In this document: piece after piece, positions 52,715 through 62,181 of the stretch | Position numbering within the stretch: the stretch's first letter is position 1 | Layout: each line of letters starts with the position of its first letter | Source of the DNA: Desulfobacca_B sp046538075 | GTDB lineage: Bacteria; Desulfobacterota; Desulfobaccia; Desulfobaccales; Desulfobaccaceae | DNA length: 64,000 nucleotides | Direction of reading: 5' to 3' | Assembly: GCA_046538075.1 (NCBI GenBank) | Contig: JBKHJN010000010.1 | Location: forward strand, 1-64,000 | Made by a program: the position numbers and the translations under genes | The notes under the pieces: generated by a model | Database searches by the model: none | Seen by the model: only the letters and a program-made list of their open reading frames with translations | Told to the model about the DNA's origin: nothing

Positions 52715-54085
52715 ATGGATACCATCCTGGTTGTTGATGATGAAAAAAATTATCTGCTGGTCATGGAGGCCTTGCTTTCCGGCGCCGGATACGAAGTGCT
52801 GACCGCCGAAGGCGCGGCCGAAGCCCAGAAGATTGTCCGAAATAATGATTTGGATCTGATCATCACCGACATGAAGATGCCCAAGGTCAGCGGCATCGAG
52901 TTGATGGAAGAAATCAAACAGCTCAACCCCGACTTGCCGGTAATCATCATGACTGCCTTCGGCACGGTGGAAAAGGCAGTGGAGGCAATGAAAAAAGGGG
53001 CCTTCGATTACATCATGAAGCCTTTCAAAAACGAGGAGATTCTCGTCACTATCGCCAAGGCCTTGGAATTAAGGCATCTTTTGAACGAGAATCGCCGACT
53101 CCGGCAAGATCTGGCCCAGAAGTACCGGTTCGAAAATATAGTCGGCAACAGCCGGGCCATGCAGGAGATCTTCGCCCTGGTGGAAAAAGTGGCCCAGAGC
53201 CGGGCTACCGTCCTGATCGCCGGAGAGAGCGGCACCGGCAAGGAGCTCATTGCCCGGGCCATCCATCAACGCAGTCCCCGCAGCCAGAGGCCCTTTATCT
53301 CGGTAAATTGCGGGGCCTTGACCGAGACCCTGCTGGAAAGCGAGCTTTTCGGCCATGAGAAGGGGGCCTTTACCCATGCCGTGGCCTTGCGCAAAGGCCG
53401 GTTTGAACTGGCCGACGGCGGCACCCTGTTTCTGGATGAAGTGACCGAAATGTCTCCGGCCTTACAAGTCAAGCTGTTGCGCGTCCTGCAGGAAATGGAG
53501 TTTGAGCGGGTCGGCGGGACCCGTACCATCCGGGTGGACGTGCGCCTGGTGGCCGCCTCTAATAAAGATCTAAAAGGCGAAGTGGAGGCCGGGAATTTTC
53601 GGGAAGACCTGTTTTACCGGCTTAATGTCATCCACCTGGAAATCCCCCCGCTGCGCCAACGGCCTGATGATATTCCACTGCTGGTGGCTCATTTTATTCA
53701 AAAATTTTCTCAGGCAAATGAGCAGGGCGACATCCGGGTTGATCCGGAGACTATGAGAATCCTGTCCCGGCACTCCTGGCCGGGCAATGTCCGGGAACTG
53801 GAAAACGTCATCGAACGGGCGGTAATCCTGCGCAGCGGCAACGTCATCACTACGGCTGATTTGCCCCCCAATCTGGCCACCACCCGGCCCGACAGCGAGT
53901 TTGACATTAACCGCCTGGTCCCCCTCAACACTCCCTTGCCCAAGGCCCTGGAGCGCATTGAAGAACTGATGATCCGGCGGGCCTTGGAGCATTCCGGCCA
54001 GGTCCAGGTTAGGGCCGCCGAGCTGCTGGGGATTACCAAAAGCCTGTTGCAATATAAATTGAAGAAATATCATCTGAATGTTTAG
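52715..54085 (+). CDS. NtrC-family sigma-54-dependent response regulator
   Basis: A 456-aa regulator with receiver domain (phospho-accepting Asp52 in ITDMKMPKVSG), AAA+ sigma-54 activator domain (Walker A GESGTGKE at 170-177; R-finger region in FREDLFYRLNVIHLEIPPL) and a Fis-type helix-turn-helix at the end (RAAELLGITKSLLQYKLKKY). The sigma-54-contact loop reads GAFTHA (217-222) instead of GAFTGA. It probably pairs with the histidine kinase upstream. It is followed by thrC after 15 bases. Confidence 0.92.
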   Translation: MDTILVVDDEKNYLLVMEALLSGAGYEVLTAEGAAEAQKIVRNNDLDLIITDMKMPKVSGIELMEEIKQLNPDLPVIIMTAFGTVEKAVEAMKKGAFDYIMKPFKNEEILVTIAKALELRHLLNENRRLRQDLAQKYRFENIVGNSRAMQEIFALVEKVAQSRATVLIAGESGTGKELIARAIHQRSPRSQRPFISVNCGALTETLLESELFGHEKGAFTHAVALRKGRFELADGGTLFLDEVTEMSPALQVKLLRVLQEMEFERVGGTRTIRVDVRLVAASNKDLKGEVEAGNFREDLFYRLNVIHLEIPPLRQRPDDIPLLVAHFIQKFSQANEQGDIRVDPETMRILSRHSWPGNVRELENVIERAVILRSGNVITTADLPPNLATTRPDSEFDINRLVPLNTPLPKALERIEELMIRRALEHSGQVQVRAAELLGITKSLLQYKLKKYHLNV

Positions 54086-54100
54086 ATAGGCTTAGGAGAG

Positions 54101-55606
54101 ATGGTGGAACTCAAAGATTTTCCTGAAGATTTGCAACCTTATCTCATCCCTTCCCCCAGCGGCGAGATGGTCTATCGCTGTCTGGAGTGCGGGGCCGAAT
54201 ATGGGATTGACGAGCTGTTATATACCTGTCCCCGCTGCCAGGGCCTGTTTTTGCTGGAGGATAAGGCCGCCGACCGCCTGCGGCAACAGCCCGCCAGTTT
54301 CTGGCGGCGGCTGTTCAAATACCGGAAGATGTTAAATATTCCGGCGGTCAAAGGCATTTTTCTCTATCATGAGCTGATTGCCCCGGTAATCCCTCCGGAG
54401 GATATCGTCTTTCTGGGTGAAGGCCACACCCCTCAGGTAGCGGCCAACAGCCGTCTGCAGAACGAAATCGGCCTGGCCTTGTGCTACAAGAACGACGGCC
54501 AGAACCCCAGTGCTTCGTTCAAGGACCGGGGCATGGCCGCGGCCTTAAGCTATCTTAACTTTCTGATCAGGACCCGCCACCTGCAAGGTGTGTTGGCGGT
54601 CTGCGCCTCCACCGGCGACACTTCGGCGGCCGCGGCCCTGTACGCCTCCTATCTGGGGGATAAAATTGCTTCGGCAGTGCTGCTGCCGCAGGGTAAAGTC
54701 ACCGCCCAGCAGCTTTCCCAACCCCTGGGCAGCGGTGCCCGGGTGTTTGAGATTCCCGGCGTCTTTGATGATTGCATGCGGGTGGTGGAGGCTTTATCGG
54801 AAAAATACCACGTGGCGCTGCTCAACTCCAAAAATAGCTGGCGCATCCGGGGCCAGGAGTCCTATGCCTACGAAATCGCCCAGTGGTACGATTTCCATCT
54901 GGAAAACAAGGTAATCGTGGTGCCCATCGGCAATGCTGGAAACATCACCGCGGTGTTGGAGGGCTTGCTGCGCTTCCATGATCTGGGCATTATCGACACC
55001 CTGCCGCGGGTCCTGGGGGTGCAATCTCACCATGCCGACCCGGTGTTCCGCTATTACCAGGAGCTTGATCCGAGCCGGCGCCTATTTGTCCCGGTTACTG
55101 TGCAGGCCAGCGTCGCCCAGGCGGCGATGATCGGCCGGCCGGTGTCCATGCCGCGGGTCATCCGCCGGGTGGAGGAGTATCTGCGCCGGGCCGGCCAGGG
55201 CAGCTTTGCGGTGGTACAGGTCACTGAACAGGAGATCATGGACTCCATGCTGCTAGCCAACCAAAACGGCCATATTGCCTGCACCCAGGGGGGCGAATCC
55301 CTGGCCGGATTGCGGGCCGCCTTGCGGCAGGGATTGATCCGTCGGGACGAAGAAGCCGTGCTGGACGCCACCGCCCATGCTCTCAAGTTTATGAGCTTTC
55401 AGCAGATGTATTTTGATGACAGCTTCCCGCCGGAGTTCGAGGTAGTGCCCCAGCCACAATTCCAGAATCACCCGCAACTGCTTGCGCCGCAGGTAAATCT
55501 GGCATCGGACCGCTCCTCATCTCCGGCCGCACAGCAGGCGTTCACCCAGGATATTGTCGAGCAATTGGCAGCCATATTAGCTTTGAAATCCAGGGACGAA
55601 GATTAG
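54101..55606 (+). CDS. thrC: Threonine synthase
   Basis: Makes threonine from O-phosphohomoserine with pyridoxal phosphate. The 501-aa protein has an N-terminal zinc-ribbon-like part (YRCLECGAEY and TCPRCQGLF), then the PLP-fold-type-II core with Lys141 in SASFKDRG, the Ser/Gly loop CASTGDTSAAAAL and the phosphate loop VPIGNAGNITAVLEGL. Length exceeds the simple form because of the N-terminal ribbon. It overlaps no neighbour; the MTase gene starts 14 bases later. Confidence 0.93.
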   Translation: MVELKDFPEDLQPYLIPSPSGEMVYRCLECGAEYGIDELLYTCPRCQGLFLLEDKAADRLRQQPASFWRRLFKYRKMLNIPAVKGIFLYHELIAPVIPPEDIVFLGEGHTPQVAANSRLQNEIGLALCYKNDGQNPSASFKDRGMAAALSYLNFLIRTRHLQGVLAVCASTGDTSAAAALYASYLGDKIASAVLLPQGKVTAQQLSQPLGSGARVFEIPGVFDDCMRVVEALSEKYHVALLNSKNSWRIRGQESYAYEIAQWYDFHLENKVIVVPIGNAGNITAVLEGLLRFHDLGIIDTLPRVLGVQSHHADPVFRYYQELDPSRRLFVPVTVQASVAQAAMIGRPVSMPRVIRRVEEYLRRAGQGSFAVVQVTEQEIMDSMLLANQNGHIACTQGGESLAGLRAALRQGLIRRDEEAVLDATAHALKFMSFQQMYFDDSFPPEFEVVPQPQFQNHPQLLAPQVNLASDRSSSPAAQQAFTQDIVEQLAAILALKSRDED

Positions 55607-55620
55607 GAAGAGAGAAAGTT

Positions 55621-56499
55621 GTGCAGAAATCGCTGTCACCAATTTTTCTGGATATAGAGGATAAAAACGTTAAAAATAACAAACTCATTCGCCCCCGTAA
55701 TCGTAAACGGCGAATAGTATTCGGATGGTACGGCGGGAAGTTTAACCATCTTGATTGGCTTTTACCCCTTTTACCTAAATGCCATCACTACTGCGAGCCT
55801 TTCGGAGGGTCAGCGGCGGTACTTCTTAATCGTGAACCATCACCGGTTGAGACTTATAACGATATAGATGGAGAAGTAGTTAATTTCTTTCGTATCTTGC
55901 GCGACAAAAAAGACGAGCTGATTCAGGCTATCGCATTGACGCCATTTTCTCGGGAAGAATTCTTCTTGGCTATAAACTGCGATATCGGCTCCCTATCTGA
56001 TGTCGAACGTGCCCGCCGGTTTTTTGTCCGCGCCCGTCAGGCTAGAACCGGCTTAGCCCAAACCGCAACCCTGGGAAGATGGGCAAATTGCAAGAACACT
56101 AGCCGAGCCGGGATGTCTGGAGTAGTGTCGCGCTGGCTCGGCAGTGTCGAAGATCTCCCTGACCTTGCTTTACGTTTGCTTCGAGTGCAAATCGAAAATC
56201 GTCCAGCAATTGAACTGATCAAATTATATGATGGGGCAGGAACGCTATTCTATTGCGACCCCCCTTACCTGCATGATACCCGGGGAGATAGCAAAGCCTA
56301 TGGCTTTGAGATGGATGAATTGGAGCACCGACAACTAGCCACAGTATTGGTCAACTGCCAGGGTAAAGTAGCAGTTTCTGGTTATCGTTGCGATATTTTG
56401 GATAAGCTTTATGAAGGTTGGCGCCGCTTTGACGCGCCTCCTAAGCATTGTCACTCTATAAAAAAGTTGCGCCAAGAGGCTTTGTGGATGAATTATTGA
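55621..56499 (+). CDS. D12-class adenine-N6 DNA methyltransferase
   Basis: A 292-aa Dam/DpnM-type methyltransferase. Motif I (SAM) is YCEPFGGSAAV and motif IV is CDPPY (DPPY at 213-216). FGWYGGKFNHLDWLLPLLP at the start fits the family. The gene begins with GTG 14 bases after thrC and is followed by a probable endonuclease 15 bases later, making a restriction-modification pair. Base use is more AT-rich than that of thrC and purL, suggesting transfer. Confidence 0.9.
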   Translation: MQKSLSPIFLDIEDKNVKNNKLIRPRNRKRRIVFGWYGGKFNHLDWLLPLLPKCHHYCEPFGGSAAVLLNREPSPVETYNDIDGEVVNFFRILRDKKDELIQAIALTPFSREEFFLAINCDIGSLSDVERARRFFVRARQARTGLAQTATLGRWANCKNTSRAGMSGVVSRWLGSVEDLPDLALRLLRVQIENRPAIELIKLYDGAGTLFYCDPPYLHDTRGDSKAYGFEMDELEHRQLATVLVNCQGKVAVSGYRCDILDKLYEGWRRFDAPPKHCHSIKKLRQEALWMNY

Positions 56500-56514
56500 A
56501 GGAACCTGATTAGC

Positions 56515-57606
56515 ATGCCTGCAATTGATTATCATCTGGCTCGAGATTTGCTGGAAAAATCCATACTTGCAGCTGAAAAAGCCGTTCTCCAAGGGGTTGC
56601 CCTACCCGTAAGGGACGACATCCAGACTGCTTTACAGACTCTGTTCCGATCTAAAACCCAGGCCTATCGTGAAGTCCTGTTAGGTTGTACTTTAGCCAGA
56701 ATATTGGATAAATCTATTAATATCCGCCAACCATACACAGATCTGGGGCCAAACGCCTTCAGTGGTCGCAGCCTCGATGAAAAGGTTATAAATCCCTTTT
56801 TACATGAAAAGCGTATTCCATCAACTCATGGCCCCTATCTAAGTGTATTCCGACGCTTGGTCCGCTTTGATCTGAGTACACGGGATGGCTTAAGAGATAA
56901 AAAAGGTTATGATGCTTTCCTTAGTCTTTTAAATTACTTAGAATCAAATTCAGCTGATGCTGAACTCGGAAATTTTTTGCAATACCTATTATACAATTTT
57001 GTTAAATTGCGGGAAGACGCTGAAATAACGCTTTTTAAGCCACAAAGGCTTAGCCTGGACCAATACGACACCTTGATTTCCGGTCTGCTTAATACTCCCA
57101 GCGGCGGTAGATTTCCCTTGATCTTAGTAGTAGCTACCTTTTTTACCATTAAGCATTTCTTTGGCTTGCAAAATTGGACAATAAATTCGCAAGAAATTAA
57201 TGTCGCTGATGTTGCCTCGGGCGCGGGTGGTGATATAACCATTACCAGCCAGGGGCAGACGCTTATGGCGGTTGAAGTAACCGAACGCCCAGTGGACAGA
57301 TCGCGAGTTGTGGCAACCTTTAATACAAAAATCGCCCCTGCCGGAATTGAGGATTATCTGTTCTGTTTAAAAACTCCTCCTCCCTCCTCGGAAACCATGG
57401 AGCAGGCTCGACAATATTTCGCCCAGGGTCATGAAGTAAATTTCGTCGAAATCAAAAATTGGATTTTAATGTTGCTGGCTACCATTGGCAAAGCTGGAAG
57501 GGCATTGTTTAATAAAGAGATGATGAGGCTATTAGAAGAACCACATGTTCCTAAACTTATCAAAATAGCCTGGAACGAGCAACTTAATAAAATATTCGCT
57601 ACTTAA
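56515..57606 (+). CDS. Probable type II restriction endonuclease
   Basis: A 363-aa protein next to the methyltransferase. The segments NAFSGRSLDEKVINPFLHE and GPYLSVFRRLVRFD resemble SacI-family restriction enzymes as I recall them; this is a recollection, not a search. A possible PD-(D/E)xK-like core is GGDITIT (Asp240) with AVEVTERP (Glu254), though the usual lysine is a threonine. The recognition sequence cannot be predicted. The gene is AT-richer than its surroundings. If not an endonuclease, it would be an unknown partner of the methyltransferase. Confidence 0.65.
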   Translation: MPAIDYHLARDLLEKSILAAEKAVLQGVALPVRDDIQTALQTLFRSKTQAYREVLLGCTLARILDKSINIRQPYTDLGPNAFSGRSLDEKVINPFLHEKRIPSTHGPYLSVFRRLVRFDLSTRDGLRDKKGYDAFLSLLNYLESNSADAELGNFLQYLLYNFVKLREDAEITLFKPQRLSLDQYDTLISGLLNTPSGGRFPLILVVATFFTIKHFFGLQNWTINSQEINVADVASGAGGDITITSQGQTLMAVEVTERPVDRSRVVATFNTKIAPAGIEDYLFCLKTPPPSSETMEQARQYFAQGHEVNFVEIKNWILMLLATIGKAGRALFNKEMMRLLEEPHVPKLIKIAWNEQLNKIFAT

Positions 57607-57608
57607 CT

Positions 57609-58139
57609 ATGGGTATCCAGGATATGGAAATTAAGCCTTCGCTGGTGCCGGCCAAACGGATTGAACAGTCCATCATATTGATCCGCGGCGAAAAAGTTAT
57701 CCTGGATGCCGATTTGGCCAGGCTTTATGAGGTTGAAACCCGTGTTTTGGTCCAGGCCGTTAAACGCCACCGGGACCGCTTTCCCAACGATTTCATGTTT
57801 CAACTTACCAAAGAGGAATTTGACCTCTTGAGATCACAATCTGTGAGCTCAAGGCAGTGGGGCGGCCGCCGTTATCCGCCTTATGCCTTTACCGAACAAG
57901 GGGTGGCGATGCTCTCCAGCGTGCTCAACAGCCCTAGGGCGATCCAGGTCAATATCGAAATCATCCGCACCTTTATTCGGCTGCGTCGGATGCTGGCCGC
58001 CCATAAAGAGCTGGCCCAAAAACTGGCGGCCCTGGAAAAAAAATACGATGCCCAGTTCCAGATCGTCTTTGAGGCTATCCATCAACTCATGACCCCGCCG
58101 GCGCCCAAACGCCGCCGCATCGGCTTTCTGGGGGAGTGA
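57609..58139 (+). CDS. ORF6N domain protein
   Basis: A 176-aa protein with an ORF6N domain (residues about 15-100; IILIRGEKVILDADLARLYE and FMFQLTKEEFDLLRSQ, RYPPYAFTEQGVAMLSSVL), a phage-antirepressor-type DNA-binding family. A coiled-coil end follows (LAQKLAALEKKYDAQFQIVF). It starts 2 bases after the endonuclease stop. Such proteins are often carried by mobile elements; base composition is closer to the host than that of the two preceding genes. Confidence 0.82.
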   Translation: MGIQDMEIKPSLVPAKRIEQSIILIRGEKVILDADLARLYEVETRVLVQAVKRHRDRFPNDFMFQLTKEEFDLLRSQSVSSRQWGGRRYPPYAFTEQGVAMLSSVLNSPRAIQVNIEIIRTFIRLRRMLAAHKELAQKLAALEKKYDAQFQIVFEAIHQLMTPPAPKRRRIGFLGE

Positions 58140-58216
58140 ATAATAAATTGTAATCTGAAGCTTGGGAATCAGAATAATTTTACCAGAGGCTCTATCGGGA
58201 TTATAGAAGGAAAGCA

Positions 58217-61204
58217 ATGGTAGCGCGATTAGAAATCACCTGGCGGCCGGAACTGGTGGATGCCGAAGGCCAAGGCATCCGGCGCAAAGCCCGCGAATAT
58301 TTTGGCCTGGAATTCTCCCGGGTGCGGGTCATCCACATCCTGACCATCGATGCTGATTTGTCGGAGGGCGAACTGGAGGCCATCCGCACCCAGATCTTTA
58401 CCAATCCGGTGACCCAGATTTCCAGTTATCAACCGCTGGCCGACCGGTTTGATTGGGCCGTCTGGGTAGGGCTGCGGCCCGGGGTGCGAGACAACCCGGG
58501 GGCCACGGCCATGGAGGCCATCGAAGCCTTCCGGGGCCGGCCGCTGGAATCAGGGGCGGCAGTCTATACCTCCAAATTATACCTCTTTGAAGGGGCCGGC
58601 ATTTCTTCCGGGGATGTTGCCCGGGTGGCTCAGGAAATGCTGGCCAACGATATTATCCAGGAATTTCGGGTGTATTCTCAGAACGACTGGGACCCGCAGC
58701 GCGGCATCGGGTTGATCATCCCCCAGGTGCGGCTCGATCATCAGCCCACGGTCACCACCTTCAATATCGACAGCGACGCCACTTTGAAAAATCTTAGCGA
58801 GGCCCGCCAGTTGGCCCTGCAGGAGCAGGATATCCCGGTGATCCGGGCCTATTATCTGCGACCGGAAGTTCAGGCCCGCCGCGCCGCCCTGGGGCTCGGC
58901 CTGCCCACCGACGTTGAACTGGAATATATCGCCCAGGCCCGCAGCGATCACTGCAATCACAACACCTTCCGGGGGATGTTTCATTATCACGACCGGGCCA
59001 CGGGCGAGCAGATTGCGGTTAACAGCCTGTTCAAGACCTGCATCGAAGAACCCACCCTAAAGCTGGCCCAGCAAAAGCCTTGGGTGGTCTCGGTGCTCTG
59101 GGATAATGCCGGGGTCGGCCGCTTTGACGACGACTACAGTTATGTGATTACCGGTGAAACCCACAATTCGCCCTCTAATATGGAGGCTTACGGCGGCGCG
59201 CTGACCGGCATCGTCGGGGTCTATCGGGATCCGCTGGGCACCGGCAAAGGCTCCAAGCTGATTGCCGGCCTTTACGGCTATTGCGTCGGCCCCCGGGAAT
59301 ATCAGGGCCCTTTGCAGCCCCATCTGCACCCCCGGCGGCTGCTGGACGGGGTCATTGAAGGGGTCAAAGACGGCGGCAATAAAAGCGGCATTCCCACCCC
59401 GCTGGGAGTGCTCTATTTTGATCCCAGCTACCTGGGCAAGTGTCTGGTGTTCGTCGCCGCCCTGGGATTGATGCCCCATAAAATCCAGGGGGCGGATGCA
59501 GCCCGAAAAACCACTTCGCCGGATGATTTGATTATCATGTGCGGCGGCCGGGTGGGCAAAGATGGCATCCACGGAGTGACCGCTTCCTCCGAGGTCTACG
59601 GCGCTCATACCCCGGCCGGGCATGTGCAGATCGGCGACCCGTATACTCAGAAAAAGATGCATGATTTCCTCCTCGAAGCCCGTGACCAGGGCTATATTGC
59701 CTTCATTACCGACTGCGGCGGCGGCGGCCTGTCCTCGGCGGTGGGTGAATCGGCCCGCTGGTCTAACGGCTGTGAGGTCTGGTTGGACCGGGTGCCGCTA
59801 AAATATGAGGGCCTGGATCAGTGGGAAATCTGGGTTTCCGAATCACAGGAGCGTATGGTGGTGGCAGTGCGCCCTGAACATGAGGCCAAGTTTCTGACCC
59901 TGGCCGCCCAACATGCGGTCGAAGCCACGGTGATTGGCCGCTATACCGACTCCAGGGCGGTGCATCTGCGCTACCAGGATCAGACCTGCGCCTGCATTGA
60001 CCTCGATTTTCTCCAGGCTGATTTTCCACAGTGGCAGTTCCAGGCCGAGTGGATCCCGCCCGCGGCCCGCGGGTTGACCGAACCGGTGCTGGGAGAGGCT
60101 CAGGACCACACCGCCCTGCTCCATACTATGCTGGATCGACCCAATCTCTGTTCCCGGGAGTGGATTGCCCGGCAATACGATCATGAAGTCCAGGGCGGCA
60201 GCGTCATCAAACCTCTGGTCGGCAAGCAGGCCGATGTCCTCAGTGACGCGGTGGTAGTGCGCCCCCGGCTGGAATCCTGGCTCGGCTTGGCCCTGAGTCA
60301 GGCCCTTATTCCGGCCTATGCCCGGATTGACGCCTATCATATGACCGCAGCTACTATTGATGAGGCAGTGCGCCGAGTCCTGGCGGTGGGGGGTGGTCTG
60401 GAGCAGATCTCCGGAGTGGATAATTTCTGTTGGCCTAATATTCAGTACGATCCGGTCAAAAATCCGGACGGCAAATTTAAGGCCGCCCAACTGGTGCGGG
60501 CCAACTGGGCCCTGCGCGACCTGTGTCTGGCCTACGGCATTCCCTTGTTGTCCGGCAAAGACAGCATGTATATCGATGGCCACCTGGCCGGGGCGTTTGG
60601 CGAAAGCCACAAAGTATCGGGATTGCCGACGCTGTTGTTCACTGCGGTCAGCCTAGTCCCGGATGTCCGGCACTGCCTGACCCTGGACCTGAAAGCCCCC
60701 GGCGACCTGATCTACCTGGTGGGGGAGACCAGGGATGAACTGGGGGGCTCAGAGTATTATGAACTGATGGGATACGTCGGACTGCAGGTGCCTCAAGTGC
60801 ATCCGGCTGAGTTCCTGGCTGTCTATCAGGCGCTAGCCCAGGCGATAAACGAGGGCATACCGGCCTCTATGCATGGCATTTACCGGGGCGGACTGGCCGT
60901 CCATCTGGCGCTCCCGGCCATGGCCGCCGAGTTGGGACTAGAGGTCGACCTGACCCCGGTGGCCCAGGGAAAAAGCCATGCTGTCGCCCTGTATTCGGAA
61001 TCGGCCGGCCGCTTGCTGGTCAGCGTCGCCCCGGCCGACCGGACCCGCTTTGAGGGCCTGATGCAAGCCCAGCCCCTGACTTTGCTGGGGCAGGTCCGGG
61101 CCGATGACCGGTTTGTGGTCCGGCGCCAGGACGAATTACTCATTCAGGCCTCCGTTTTTGATCTGAAAGCCAGTTGGCAGAGGCGCTTTGGGGGATTAAT
61201 CTGA
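58217..61204 (+). CDS. purL: Phosphoribosylformylglycinamidine synthase, PurS-PurL fusion type
   Basis: A 995-aa synthetase of purine synthesis that makes formylglycinamidine ribotide using ATP and ammonia. Two consecutive PurS-like units lie in the first 175 residues (RLEITWRPELVDAEGQGIRR and YTSKLYLFEGAGISSGDVAR), then two AIR synthase-type halves with ARSDHCNHNTFR, ITGETHNSPSNMEAYGG, DCGGGGLSSAVGESARW and LLSGKDSMYID. No glutaminase domain is attached, so PurQ must be separate. It is longer than the usual small PurL, about 740 aa. Confidence 0.92.
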   Translation: MVARLEITWRPELVDAEGQGIRRKAREYFGLEFSRVRVIHILTIDADLSEGELEAIRTQIFTNPVTQISSYQPLADRFDWAVWVGLRPGVRDNPGATAMEAIEAFRGRPLESGAAVYTSKLYLFEGAGISSGDVARVAQEMLANDIIQEFRVYSQNDWDPQRGIGLIIPQVRLDHQPTVTTFNIDSDATLKNLSEARQLALQEQDIPVIRAYYLRPEVQARRAALGLGLPTDVELEYIAQARSDHCNHNTFRGMFHYHDRATGEQIAVNSLFKTCIEEPTLKLAQQKPWVVSVLWDNAGVGRFDDDYSYVITGETHNSPSNMEAYGGALTGIVGVYRDPLGTGKGSKLIAGLYGYCVGPREYQGPLQPHLHPRRLLDGVIEGVKDGGNKSGIPTPLGVLYFDPSYLGKCLVFVAALGLMPHKIQGADAARKTTSPDDLIIMCGGRVGKDGIHGVTASSEVYGAHTPAGHVQIGDPYTQKKMHDFLLEARDQGYIAFITDCGGGGLSSAVGESARWSNGCEVWLDRVPLKYEGLDQWEIWVSESQERMVVAVRPEHEAKFLTLAAQHAVEATVIGRYTDSRAVHLRYQDQTCACIDLDFLQADFPQWQFQAEWIPPAARGLTEPVLGEAQDHTALLHTMLDRPNLCSREWIARQYDHEVQGGSVIKPLVGKQADVLSDAVVVRPRLESWLGLALSQALIPAYARIDAYHMTAATIDEAVRRVLAVGGGLEQISGVDNFCWPNIQYDPVKNPDGKFKAAQLVRANWALRDLCLAYGIPLLSGKDSMYIDGHLAGAFGESHKVSGLPTLLFTAVSLVPDVRHCLTLDLKAPGDLIYLVGETRDELGGSEYYELMGYVGLQVPQVHPAEFLAVYQALAQAINEGIPASMHGIYRGGLAVHLALPAMAAELGLEVDLTPVAQGKSHAVALYSESAGRLLVSVAPADRTRFEGLMQAQPLTLLGQVRADDRFVVRRQDELLIQASVFDLKASWQRRFGGLI

Positions 61205-61284
61205 AATTTTGGGGGCTACCGGCGTCGGGGCGTCCCGGCAGGTGCCCCTACTCTAAGCCATTGGATCTGTGGAGCTAAATTGTT

Positions 61285-61707
61285 ATGCATGCCGAAATGC
61301 TGGTTTTGCGTTTTTCTCGAGCAGTGGTAGATCAACCGATCATCTATCGGTTAGTGAAAGATTATGATTTGGAGTTTAACCTGCTCAAGGCCACCATTTA
61401 TCCCCGCAAAGAAGGGGTTATCGTCATGGAGCTCCGGGGCCACCCGGAGAACTTCCGCAAGGGAGTGAGATATCTAAAAACTTCCGGAGTAGAAGTCCAT
61501 CGCGTGGCCAGCGAAGTGCGCCGCAACGAAGAGCGTTGCTATCAATGTGGGGTCTGCACCGCGGTCTGCCCCACCGGAGCCCTGTCCATCCTCCGGCCCG
61601 GCATGGAGGTGGTGTTTGATCCGGAAAAATGCAGCGCCTGCGAATTATGCTGTCCGGTCTGTCCGGCCCGGGCCATGGAAGTTAGAATTAATCGGACCGC
61701 GGTCTAA
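61285..61707 (+). CDS. NIL-domain dicluster ferredoxin-like protein
   Basis: A 140-aa protein with an N-terminal NIL domain (residues 1-75; FNLLKATIYPRKEGVIVMEL) and two 4Fe-4S clusters (CYQCGVCTAVCP and CSACELCCPVCP). NIL-ferredoxin proteins are common in methanogens and sulfate reducers and have been proposed to take part in sulfur transfer to homocysteine and related reactions; the role here is not established. The cysteine pattern suits electron transfer. It follows purL by about 80 bases. Confidence 0.85.
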   Translation: MHAEMLVLRFSRAVVDQPIIYRLVKDYDLEFNLLKATIYPRKEGVIVMELRGHPENFRKGVRYLKTSGVEVHRVASEVRRNEERCYQCGVCTAVCPTGALSILRPGMEVVFDPEKCSACELCCPVCPARAMEVRINRTAV

Positions 61708-61871
61708 ATAGCGCCCGGCGCCCCTGGCCTTCCACTATTAAATTCCTGGACCCCTCGCAATCCGGTGGGAAGATTGAGGATCAAGGTTAAACCTGTTAGG
61801 AAATGGGGAAGGCCCTTTATCCTTGCCTCTGGCTGGATCGTTAAATCCCAACTTATCTTCTTATGAAACAA

Positions 61872-61898
61872 TTGACTTTATAAGCAGCATGCTATAAT
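61872..61898 (+). promoter_or_regulatory. Sigma-70-like promoter before the 76-aa ORF
   Basis: TTGACT (61872-61877) and a perfect TATAAT (61893-61898) are separated by 15 bases, a little short of the ideal 17. The pair lies about 50 bases before the ATG at 61948. Confidence 0.55.
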
Positions 61899-61947
61899 CT
61901 AGAATTACCTTCCATTTAACGAACTTTAAACTGCCAGCAGCATAATT

Positions 61948-62178
61948 ATGACTATCACCTGCATGTACTGCCAGACAAATTCCATTCAGTCAGTTGCAGA
62001 GCACACCAGGGTAAAAGGCCAAGGTTGGCCTCCCTGGCTTCAGCAGGGTTTTGAAGTCATCAAAGCGGCGGCAGAAGGGATTGATCTAGTGCAGTATTTA
62101 AACGATGGAACTGAGGCGGGGTATAAATTCTCCTCCAGACCGCCCTTATTGCTAACGGCCACAAGCCAGGGACACTAG
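61948..62178 (+). CDS. Small protein of unknown function
   Basis: A 76-aa soluble protein starting at the ATG after the promoter-like sequence. One CxxC (MYCQTN only has a single C beyond TCMYC) near the start could bind metal: TCMYCQ. The remainder lacks recognisable motifs. The next gene begins 3 bases after the stop, so the two are co-transcribed. Whether it is translated is not shown by a strong ribosome binding site. Confidence 0.5.
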   Translation: MTITCMYCQTNSIQSVAEHTRVKGQGWPPWLQQGFEVIKAAAEGIDLVQYLNDGTEAGYKFSSRPPLLLTATSQGH

Positions 62179-62181
62179 ACC

